Source of the DNA: Candidatus Vogelbacteria bacterium CG22_combo_CG10-13_8_21_14_all_37_9
GTDB taxonomy: Bacteria > Patescibacteriota > Minisyncoccia > Phycocordibacterales > XYD1-FULL-46-19
Length of the DNA: 6,837 nt
Assembly (NCBI GenBank): GCA_002772495.1
Contig: PCSX01000038.1
Span: 16,034 to 22,870 of the forward strand
Reading direction: 5' to 3'
The notes under the pieces are model-generated. The model did not search any database and was not told where the DNA came from. It worked only from the letters and a program-made list of their open reading frames with translations. The translations under genes were made by a program, and so were the position numbers. Below are positions 1 to 4,752 of this stretch, one piece after another. Within the stretch, counting starts at the first letter, position 1. The number at the start of each line of letters is the position of its first letter.

Positions 1-1445
1 GTTAAAATTTTATAGTCACCTTGTTCACCTAAAAGTAAACCCATCGCAATCCCGGCGACTGGGGCGGTAATCGGGACTCCGCCATCCATCAGGGCTAAAG
101 TACTAGCACAAACGGAAGCCATTGAACTAGAACCATTGGAAGCTAGGACTTCGGACACTAAGCGAATAGTGTAAGGAAAAATTTCTCGAGCGGGAATTAC
201 TCCGCGTAAAGATTTTTCCGCTAAAGCGCCGTGTCCAATCGAGCGTCGGTTCATCCCCCCCATTCGGCCAGTCTCGCCGACTGAAAAACGGGGAAAATTA
301 TAATGATGCATGAAATATTTTTTTTCTTGAATTTCCATCCCTTCAATAATTTGCGAATCATTTGGTCCGCCTAAAGTTAAAACCGTCAAGACGTGAGTCC
401 CACCTCGATAAAAAATTCCGGAGCCGTGAATGATTGGTGAAAGTTCTCCGGCTTGAGTGTAGAGTGATCGAACTTCGGTCAGGGCTCGACCATCGGCTCG
501 TTTATTTTCTTCTAAACCTTTTTGATGAACTAAATCATTCACCGCTGATTCAAATAAAGTAATGAGTAAGGCACTGCTGGTATCTGGAAATTGTTCTTTC
601 ATTTTTTTAACCCAAGCATCGCGAATTTCGTAAGCGGCCTTCGCGGTATCGGCTCCTCCGAAAACCACCGCTTCTAATTGGGGTCTCATTTCTTGATCAA
701 ACAAAGTTTTTATTTCTGGATTGAGACTTGGTTTTTCAATCACTAATTTTGTTTTAGCTTGTTCCTTAATAACCTCTTTTTGCCAAGTTTGAATTTGTTC
801 AATCGTGATCGAAGCTTGTTTGAAAGCTTCAGCTAATTTAGCTTCAGCAATTTCTTTCGCTTCCGATTCGATCATATTAATTTTTTCTTCTTGACCACAA
901 ACTAAGAGATCTAAAAAAGCCTCCTGACGTTTTTCATAACTAGGATTGATTGAAAAGTCCGAATCAGTTTCTGAAGCTAGACCAATCCGAACCGCTGACG
1001 CTGGTCCGTTCCAAGGAATATTTGAAGTGCCTAAAGCTAGAGAGGCGGCAATCACCGCTACCGTATCGGGATCATTTTTAGCATCAATGGATAAAACTGT
1101 TAGCACGACTTGGATTTCATTCCGAATATAATCATCAAACAGTGGTCTGATAGTGCGATCGACAATTCGGCCAGAAAGCACTGCTTCATCACTTGGTTTA
1201 CCTTCTCGTTTTTGAAATCGAGAACCAAGAATTTTTCCGGTGGCATAAAATTTTTCTTCGTATTCAACTGTCAGTGGAAAATAATCGATATCATCTCGTT
1301 GGCCCGCCGACATCACCACAGTGGCTAAAACTAGAGTTTGTCCTAAACGGACTAAGACCGAACCATTAGTCTGGTCGGTTAAATCAGAAAAAGTAGCGCT
1401 TAATTTTTCACCAGCTAAATCCAAACTATATTCTTTTTTTTGCAT
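1..1445 (-). CDS. pnp: Polynucleotide phosphorylase, N-terminal 481 residues (3' end beyond window)
   Basis: PNPase degrades RNA from the 3' end with phosphate, releasing nucleoside diphosphates, and can add tails in reverse; it acts as a cytoplasmic trimer, often in a degradosome. The reading frame is open from the ATG at 1445 to the window edge. Visible: the first RNase PH domain (about residues 5-140, with GSRFQKREGKPSDEAVLSGR and DRTIRPLF at 74-103), the helical linker (about 150-240), and the start of the second RNase PH domain (about 315-481, with HHYNFPRFSVGETGR and ESNGSSS-type SEVLASNGSSSMAS at 431-444). The Ser triplet 439-441 matches the phosphate-binding site; the metal-binding Asp residues and the KH and S1 domains would lie outside the window. 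The usual family length is about 700 residues. The start has a promoter upstream but no SD. Oddity: the usual RGET of the second RNase PH domain reads RGGT (348-351). Identity is very secure. Confidence 0.97.
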   Translation of the reverse strand, partial: MQKKEYSLDLAGEKLSATFSDLTDQTNGSVLVRLGQTLVLATVVMSAGQRDDIDYFPLTVEYEEKFYATGKILGSRFQKREGKPSDEAVLSGRIVDRTIRPLFDDYIRNEIQVVLTVLSIDAKNDPDTVAVIAASLALGTSNIPWNGPASAVRIGLASETDSDFSINPSYEKRQEAFLDLLVCGQEEKINMIESEAKEIAEAKLAEAFKQASITIEQIQTWQKEVIKEQAKTKLVIEKPSLNPEIKTLFDQEMRPQLEAVVFGGADTAKAAYEIRDAWVKKMKEQFPDTSSALLITLFESAVNDLVHQKGLEENKRADGRALTEVRSLYTQAGELSPIIHGSGIFYRGGTHVLTVLTLGGPNDSQIIEGMEIQEKKYFMHHYNFPRFSVGETGRMGGMNRRSIGHGALAEKSLRGVIPAREIFPYTIRLVSEVLASNGSSSMASVCASTLALMDGGVPITAPVAGIAMGLLLGEQGDYKIL

Positions 1446-1465
1446 TATTTTAGGCTGGTGGGAAG

Positions 1466-1494
1466 ATTCTAGATTTGAAAGTCAAAACTTTCAA
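1466..1494 (-). promoter_or_regulatory. Predicted pnp promoter with overlapping inverted repeat
   Basis: On the minus strand TTGAAA (1494-1489), a 17-nt spacer and TAGAAT (1471-1466) form a good sigma-70-type promoter; the predicted start leaves a leader of about 13 nt without an SD before the ATG at 1445. A perfect inverted repeat with 9-bp arms (TTTGAAAGT 1474-1482, ACTTTCAAA 1487-1495, loop CAAA) covers the -35 box and spacer and could be an operator. Confidence 0.6.
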
Positions 1495-1555
1495 AACTAT
1501 CTATCTTCACGCCAGCAACTTAGATGATTAATAAGTTGAAATTAACACAAAAAAC

Positions 1556-1621
1556 TCTTAAAAACAAACAAAGCCGGAGGGGCCTACGCAATAAATAAGG
1601 CGTGGTTCCCCTTCCGGCTTT
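1556..1621 (-). terminator. Rho-independent terminator of the 50-aa ORF
   Basis: A long hairpin (arms 1570-1587 and about 1601-1621, core AAAGCCGG/CCGGCTTT with small bulges) is followed on the minus strand by a T-rich tail, TTTGTTTGTTTTT. The stop codon of the 50-aa ORF overlaps the stem. It separates that ORF from pnp, whose promoter lies just downstream. Confidence 0.8.
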
Positions 1622-1772
1622 AGATCAAGTAGTCCCTACGATGTAGGGACCGGAGGATTTCCCTGCGGATTTTCTCCTTTGCTCGATCTTTTTGAGAGTG
1701 GAGATATTCTCGTATCAGCATGATCGAGATCACCCCAGCTCCCAAAATCGAGACTATGTTTATCGGACTCAT
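1620..1772 (-). CDS. Small single-pass membrane protein, 50 aa, unknown function
   Basis: I do not recognise a family. The N-terminal half (about residues 3-20, NIVSILGAGVISIMLI) is one hydrophobic segment; the rest (21-50) is strongly basic and charged (KDRAKEKIRREILRSLHRR), so by the positive-inside rule it would have a short periplasmic or outer N-terminus and a cytoplasmic basic helix that could touch RNA, ribosome or lipid. The start at 1772 is chosen because GAGGAGGG (1786-1779) sits 6 nt before it; an in-frame ATG at 1823 lies within the -35 box of the predicted promoter and is unlikely. It is a complete small transcription unit: consensus-like promoter, SD, ORF and terminator. A perfect 8-bp hairpin (GTCCCTAC, loop GAT) lies inside the 3' end of the ORF. 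Real coding is likely but not proven. Confidence 0.65.
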   Translation of the reverse strand: MSPINIVSILGAGVISIMLIREYLHSQKDRAKEKIRREILRSLHRRDYLI

Positions 1773-1778
1773 TTTAAG

Positions 1779-1823
1779 CCCTCCTCTATCTTTAATAATA
1801 GCATTAAAGCACCTAAAAGTCAA
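1779..1823 (-). promoter_or_regulatory. Promoter and SD of the 50-aa ORF
   Basis: On the minus strand TTGACT (1823-1818), a 17-nt spacer and TATTAT (1800-1795), preceded by TGC as an extended -10, make one of the strongest promoters in the window. The predicted start near 1788 gives a leader of about 16 nt that contains GAGGAGGG (1786-1779), 6 nt before the ATG at 1772. Confidence 0.7.
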
Positions 1824-1836
1824 ATTAAAACGTGGC

Positions 1837-2376
1837 TAACTATTTTTTATGACCAACATTAGCTCCAATCAAGTATTTTTTAGGATTTTCACAGAGGTCG
1901 ATGAAATCGTCGGCAACTTCTCGTAATTTACCAGAAGTACTTTTACCGAAAGAAATAATTTCTACTTGCACCCCCATATTTTCTTGGAGATATTGAACGA
2001 GGGGGATAAAATCGCCATCACCGGACACAATCACCACCGCATCAAGTTTGGGGGCTAATTTAATCGTATCGACAGCTAGACCGACATCCCAGTCGGCTTT
2101 TTTGGCTCCGCCCATAAAGATCTGAAGCTCTTTGGTTTTAATTTCAATTCCAATTTTACCCAAAGCTTCAAAAAACGGTTTTTCTTCCCCACTTTCCGTG
2201 GTGACGAGGTAAGCAAGAGCTCGAATTAAACTGCGACCAGCGACCGCGTCTTTCATAATGGCACCAAAATTAACCCTGGCGTGATAGAGGTTTTTGGCAC
2301 TGTGATATAAATTTTGAGTATCAATAAAAACACCCACTCTTTGACTTTTGTGTTTAGTAATCATAAAAAATAGTTA
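1837..2376. repeat. 16-bp perfect inverted repeat bracketing the NYN gene
   Basis: TAACTATTTTTTATGA at 1837-1852 recurs in reverse complement at 2361-2376. The left copy covers the stop codon, the right copy covers the ATG and the bases just upstream. The T6/A6 core is low-complexity, but a 16-bp exact match at both gene ends is more than expected by chance. Confidence 0.6.
1840..2364 (-). CDS. NYN-domain protein, LabA/DUF88 family (PIN-like fold)
   Basis: A 174-residue protein that is essentially one NYN domain, a PIN-like fold found in many predicted or proven metal-dependent ribonucleases. Motifs in order: VGVFIDTQNLY (10-20) with the first acidic residue D15; KKADWDVGLAVD (88-99) with D91, D93 and D99; and VIVSGDGDFIPLV (111-123) with D116 and D118. 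These match the acidic cluster that binds Mg2+ in the family; no extra domain (OST-HTH, helicase) is attached. The last 30 residues contain the common LREVADDFIDL region and a short basic tail. No SD lies upstream of the ATG at 2364, and no clear terminator follows the stop. It sits between rpsO and pnp, so a role in RNA turnover is likely by context; the substrate is unknown. A 16-bp inverted repeat lies exactly at its two ends. Confidence 0.9.
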   Translation of the reverse strand: MITKHKSQRVGVFIDTQNLYHSAKNLYHARVNFGAIMKDAVAGRSLIRALAYLVTTESGEEKPFFEALGKIGIEIKTKELQIFMGGAKKADWDVGLAVDTIKLAPKLDAVVIVSGDGDFIPLVQYLQENMGVQVEIISFGKSTSGKLREVADDFIDLCENPKKYLIGANVGHKK

Positions 2377-2470
2377 ACAATTTTATTAAAAAATTCCTCT
2401 TCTGCTTAAACTTTTATTACTAAAAAAATTAGAAATATAATTTTAAAGCCTACTCTCTTATTATCTGTTA

Positions 2471-2551
2471 ATTTAAAGTCTTTAGCAACAGAGCCCCGCC
2501 CTATGGAATATAGCAAGCTATTCCATAGGGCGGGGCTGTTGGCATTTAAAG
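2471..2551. repeat. Palindromic element flanked by 8-bp direct repeats, between rpsO and the NYN gene
   Basis: A near-perfect hairpin with 17-bp GC-rich arms (AGCCCCGCCCTATGGAA 2492-2508 and its complement 2521-2537) is extended by TAGC/GCTA inside and CAAC/GTTG outside across a 2-nt bulge. ATTTAAAG occurs directly on both sides (2471-2478, 2544-2551). On the minus strand no T-run follows the stem, so it is not a standard rho-independent terminator, though it may still end or protect the rpsO transcript. The rest of 2365-2562 is AT-rich with nothing else I can name. Confidence 0.7.
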
Positions 2552-2562
2552 TTTTTTTAAAT

Positions 2563-2808
2563 TTAGGCGACTTTTTTAGCTTCAGCCTTCTTCTTTTTAG
2601 TTTCTAAGTATTTAGTGTGAGATCGGCGCTTGGCCACCATTTTTAGCAGACCGCGACGAGAGTGATTATCTTTGCGGTGAGTCTTTAAATGATCGGCTAA
2701 TTCAGTAATCCGAGCGCTTAAAATGGCAATTTGGACATCTGAAGAGCCAGTATCCTTATCGTGGACTCGACTTTTTTTAATCACGGGTTGTTTTTTGATT
2801 GACAGCAT
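2563..2808 (-). CDS. rpsO: Ribosomal protein S15 (bS15/uS15), short C-terminus
   Basis: S15 binds the three-way junction of 16S rRNA helices 20-22 early in 30S assembly and later bridges to the 50S subunit. Diagnostic stretches are [23 protein letters not shown] (19-41, with the DTGSxxVQIA signature) and [19 protein letters not shown] (44-62, the rRNA-binding HxxDxHSRRGLL motif). At 81 residues it is shorter than the usual 88-89: after the KYL at 66-68 the usual last helix with its RYxxLIxxLGLR ending is missing and a lysine-rich tail replaces it. The ATG at 2808 lies 9 nt after a TAATAT -10 box and has no SD, suggesting a leaderless mRNA. Upstream is a repeat cluster that may form alternative hairpins; S15 controls its own synthesis in several phyla through such leaders. 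Confidence 0.96.
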   Translation of the reverse strand: MLSIKKQPVIKKSRVHDKDTGSSDVQIAILSARITELADHLKTHRKDNHSRRGLLKMVAKRRSHTKYLETKKKKAEAKKVA

Positions 2809-2817
2809 AGTGATTTG

Positions 2818-2846
2818 ATATTAGCACGTCAGGCTAAAAAATGCAA
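2818..2846 (-). promoter_or_regulatory. Predicted rpsO promoter, leaderless arrangement
   Basis: On the minus strand TTGCAT (2846-2841), a 17-nt spacer and TAATAT (2823-2818) are followed by only 9 nt before the ATG at 2808, so transcription would begin about 3 nt upstream of the start codon. The -35 box overlaps the outer end of the first copy of the repeat at 2842-2863. Confidence 0.6.
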
Positions 2847-2943
2847 CCCAGCAGTGAGTTTTGACATTTCTCTAAAGAGGTGCCGGCAAAAAGTCGGCGA
2901 TGCCAAAACCTACTGCTGGGTGCAACCCAGAAGTGAGTTTTGG
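2835..2943 (-). promoter_or_regulatory. Repeat cluster upstream of rpsO with two exclusive hairpins (attenuator-like)
   Basis: Three copies of a unit of about 22 nt lie at 2842-2863, 2903-2924 (inverted) and 2921-2943, sharing the core ACCCAG(C/A)AGT...GTTTTG. The middle copy can pair with either neighbour. Pairing with 2842-2863 encloses two small hairpins (CTCT/AGAG at 2870-2879 and GCCGGC/GTCGGC at 2882-2898), giving a three-way junction, and on the minus strand this stem runs straight into T6 (2841-2836), as in an intrinsic terminator. Pairing with 2921-2943 would prevent it. Whether it is transcribed toward rpsO is not shown; a promoter-like sequence also lies downstream of it. Confidence 0.5.
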
Positions 2944-2955
2944 TCTCGCTTTTAC

Positions 2956-3007
2956 AAAAACAAACAAAAAACCCGTTTTTCGGCCGGGGTCGGCCGAAAA
3001 ACGGGGT
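2956..3007 (-). terminator. Rho-independent terminator of the 80-aa ORF operon
   Basis: A perfect 14-bp stem (CCCGTTTTTCGGCC 2972-2985 with 2992-3005, 6-nt loop) is followed on the minus strand by a T-rich tail ending TTTGTTTGTTTTT. It begins directly after the TAG of the 80-aa ORF. The tail is the same as at the 50-aa ORF terminator. Confidence 0.88.
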
Positions 3008-3250
3008 CTAAACCTCACTTCTTCGTATCCTAATCAGATACGGCAAGACGAGTTTCGGATAAATACTTAAAAGTAGTATCCGAGACCACCACTTTTCTCG
3101 AGCGATCAACTGAACGATTAATTCTCGATCAGTGGCCTCTCTAATGGGGCCCACTAGTTCCACCTTTAAGTCCTCTATTCTCTCTTGGCCAAAACGTCTT
3201 TTGACGGAGGCCAAGAGTGCCTCCAAGATCTGTCTATATCGCCCGCGCAT
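3008..3250 (-). CDS. Basic 80-aa protein of unknown function, second gene of a two-gene operon
   Basis: I recognise no family. Residues 3-50 are rich in charged, probably helical sequence (RYRQILEALLASVKRRFGQE, then REATDRELIVQLIAREKW), and 53-75 holds a more hydrophobic stretch (WWSRILLLSIYPKLVLPYLI) that might be a membrane-associated helix, followed by a basic end. The ATG at 3250 has AAAGGAG 6-12 nt upstream and lies 15 nt after the stop of the 133-aa gene, so the two are probably co-transcribed and this one is translated from its own SD. A strong terminator follows at once. Codon use differs from the neighbours: more AGA, GAG, AAG and other G- or C-ending codons, and higher GC. The DNA also contains several good hairpins, so an RNA function instead of, or besides, a protein cannot be excluded. 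Confidence 0.6.
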   Translation of the reverse strand: MRGRYRQILEALLASVKRRFGQERIEDLKVELVGPIREATDRELIVQLIAREKWWSRILLLSIYPKLVLPYLIRIRRSEV

Positions 3251-3265
3251 TCAGTCTCCTTTCTC

Positions 3266-3667
3266 TTAGCTTAGATCAGCTAACATTTGTCTTGGATCTC
3301 TTTTTTTATTAGAGCATAAATCTCTAATTTTTGCAATACTGTTAAACAATTTGTCCCGATTGGCAATATCCTGACCAATCCAAGCGCCAAATTGTTTAAT
3401 TGAAGCAAACATTTCATCTTTAGTACCTGGTTCACCGACACAAACAGGAATAAAATCTCCTTGTTTCAAAGATTCAACCAGAAATTTTTTTACTCCCTCA
3501 ACTGATGATTTAATTTGGACAGCTGGTATTTCCGGGTTGTCAATTTTTAAGTCTTTTCCTTGATCGTTGTAGCCATCAATTATTTCTGCTCCAAAAGCTT
3601 GAGAATAAGCTTTGACTTGTTCTTGACCAAGAAAGTCTCCCAACGCTTTAGGTATTTTTTCTCCCAT
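3266..3667 (-). CDS. 133-aa protein with PD-(D/E)XK nuclease-like signature
   Basis: No named family is recognised. The region AEIIDGYNDQGKDLKI (27-42) followed by PAVQIKSS (48-55) resembles the core of PD-(D/E)XK nucleases of the Mrr-like type: an acidic residue (D39) at the end of one strand and Q51-x-K53 on the next, with E16 or E28 as a possible third residue. The following FLVESLKQGDFIPVCVGEPG (62-81) suits the next helix and strand. The size fits a single minimal domain; no DNA-binding domain is attached. The frame can be extended upstream to 3760, but that would overlap the xerC promoter and add 31 unconvincing residues, so MGEKIP at 3667 is preferred. It has no SD and may be leaderless. 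It is followed after 15 nt by the 80-aa ORF. Nuclease activity is an inference from the motif only. Confidence 0.8.
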   Translation of the reverse strand: MGEKIPKALGDFLGQEQVKAYSQAFGAEIIDGYNDQGKDLKIDNPEIPAVQIKSSVEGVKKFLVESLKQGDFIPVCVGEPGTKDEMFASIKQFGAWIGQDIANRDKLFNSIAKIRDLCSNKKRDPRQMLADLS

Positions 3668-3674
3668 AATTCTA

Positions 3675-3703
3675 AATTTATCATTTTTTGAAACAAAAGT
3701 AAA
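3675..3703 (-). promoter_or_regulatory. Candidate promoter of the 133-aa gene operon
   Basis: On the minus strand TTTACT (3703-3698), a 17-nt spacer and TAAATT (3680-3675) end 7 nt before the ATG at 3667. Matches are weak and the DNA is AT-rich, so this is tentative; the spacing would again give a leaderless mRNA. It is divergent from the xerC promoter in a 78-bp intergenic space. Confidence 0.35.
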
Positions 3704-3727
3704 AACTAAACAATGTCGCACAATTTT

Positions 3728-3736
3728 TGCTATAAT
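3728..3736 (+). promoter_or_regulatory. Extended -10 promoter of the recombinase gene
   Basis: TGCTATAAT is an extended -10 with a perfect TATAAT (3731-3736); no good -35 box lies 17 nt upstream. Only 9 nt separate it from the ATG at 3746, so transcription would start about 2-3 nt before the start codon. This supports the 3746 start over the upstream in-frame ATG at 3713, which lies before the -10. Confidence 0.7.
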
Positions 3737-3745
3737 ACTTCTAAC

Positions 3746-4648
3746 ATGGACATCGAACAAGCTAAACGAGAGTTTTTGGAATATCTCGAGATTGAGAAGG
3801 GGCGTAGCCTCAAGACGATTGAGAATTACGATCGGTATTTGTGTCGTTTCATTTCTCAGACCGGAGTGAAACGAATTGATAATCTAAACGATGAAACTGT
3901 TCGAAACTACCGACTCTGGCTTAATCGGCAAACCAGCTCTAGTGGGGGTAACTTGAAGAAAAACACTCAGAATTATTATTTGATTGCTCTCCGGGTTTTT
4001 TTGAAATATTTAGCTAAGCGAGGTTTAAAATCTTTAGCTCCGGACCGGATTGAACTAGCCAAGACTCCGGCTCGAGATTTGGATTTGATTACCGAAGTCG
4101 AACTTAACCGGATTTTAGTTGCCCCTAATGGCTCGGAACTTAAAGATTTACGAGATCGAGCCATTTTAGAACTTCTTTTCTCGACCGGTCTGCGGGTGTC
4201 AGAACTTTGTTCACTCAATAAAGACTCGATCAATCTCGCCAGAGAAGAATTTAGTATTCGGGGTAAAGGAGAAAAAATTCGCTTAGTTTTTATCTCTCCA
4301 GATGCTAAAGCTATCCTTAAAACCTATTTGGCTAAACGTAAAGATATGGATGAGGCTATGTTTGTCAGTTTATCCCCTATTAGTAAAAGCGAAGGCCGAC
4401 TAAGTCCTCGTAGTATTGAACGTTTAGTTAAATACTATGCTGTCAAAGCCGGAATTTCCAAGAAAGTCACTCCTCACACTATTCGTCACTCTTTTGCGAC
4501 TGATTTATTGCAGAATGGAGCTGATATTCGTTCGGTCCAAATGATGCTTGGGCATGCCAATGTGGCGACGACCCAGATTTATACTCATGTCACTGATAAA
4601 CATCTACGTGAAATTCATCAAAAATTTCATCGCAAAAATAGTAATTAA
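3746..4648 (+). CDS. xerC: Tyrosine recombinase, XerC/XerD type
   Basis: A site-specific recombinase of about the usual Xer length (300 residues). Residues 1-95 form the N-terminal SAM-like core-binding domain (EFLEYLEIEKGRSLKTIENY at 9-28); residues 110-290 form the catalytic domain. All catalytic residues are present: R150 in TGLRVSEL, K174 in RGKGEK, H244 and R247 in HTIRHSFAT, H270 in LGHANVATT and the nucleophile Y279 in TQIYTHV. Xer enzymes cut and rejoin DNA at dif through a phosphotyrosine link to resolve chromosome dimers. Which of XerC or XerD it is cannot be told from the sequence; organisms with a single Xer exist, so the symbol is provisional. No phage genes or attachment sites surround it, so a housekeeping role is more likely than a mobile-element integrase. 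It is transcribed away from the 133-aa gene and toward the RNA locus. Confidence 0.93.
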   Translation: MDIEQAKREFLEYLEIEKGRSLKTIENYDRYLCRFISQTGVKRIDNLNDETVRNYRLWLNRQTSSSGGNLKKNTQNYYLIALRVFLKYLAKRGLKSLAPDRIELAKTPARDLDLITEVELNRILVAPNGSELKDLRDRAILELLFSTGLRVSELCSLNKDSINLAREEFSIRGKGEKIRLVFISPDAKAILKTYLAKRKDMDEAMFVSLSPISKSEGRLSPRSIERLVKYYAVKAGISKKVTPHTIRHSFATDLLQNGADIRSVQMMLGHANVATTQIYTHVTDKHLREIHQKFHRKNSN

Positions 4649-4701
4649 ATAAAATGTTTTTTGTCGCAGTAGATAAATAGTTTTTGGAGTTATCCCCTGT
4701 T

Positions 4702-4746
4702 TTGTCTTTTATAACTATTGTCCTTTATAATCTATCGGACTATAAT
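4702..4746 (+). promoter_or_regulatory. Tandem promoters of the putative ncRNA
   Basis: Two overlapping sigma-70-like promoters point rightward: TTGTCT (4702-4707), 18 nt, TATAAT (4726-4731); and TTGTCC (4718-4723), 17 nt, TATAAT (4741-4746). Both -10 boxes are perfect. Tandem promoters of this kind are common at stable RNA genes. No ORF of more than about 10 codons follows. Confidence 0.65.
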
Positions 4747-4752
4747 AAATTT

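Noticed and set aside
946..1527. Three plus-strand ORFs of 61-72 codons opposite pnp
   Set aside because: They lie almost wholly opposite the well-supported pnp frame (the last runs into the pnp promoter region) and have no motifs or RBS.
2815..3033. Plus-strand ORF of 72 codons across the region upstream of rpsO
   Set aside because: It runs through the repeat cluster and a strong terminator hairpin, has no SD, and its composition is not protein-like.
3713..3745. Upstream ATG for the recombinase (11 more residues)
   Set aside because: It lies before the extended -10 TATAAT, so it would not be in the mRNA; the family alignment begins well with the 3746 start.
3668..3760. 31-residue N-terminal extension of the 133-aa protein
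   Set aside because: It would overlap the xerC start and promoter on the other strand, and has no RBS; the 3667 ATG has a candidate -10 at suitable distance.
3976..4233. Minus-strand ORF of 85 codons within the recombinase gene
   Set aside because: It lies wholly inside xerC, whose catalytic motifs are certain; the product is a Ser/Arg/Lys-rich shadow translation.
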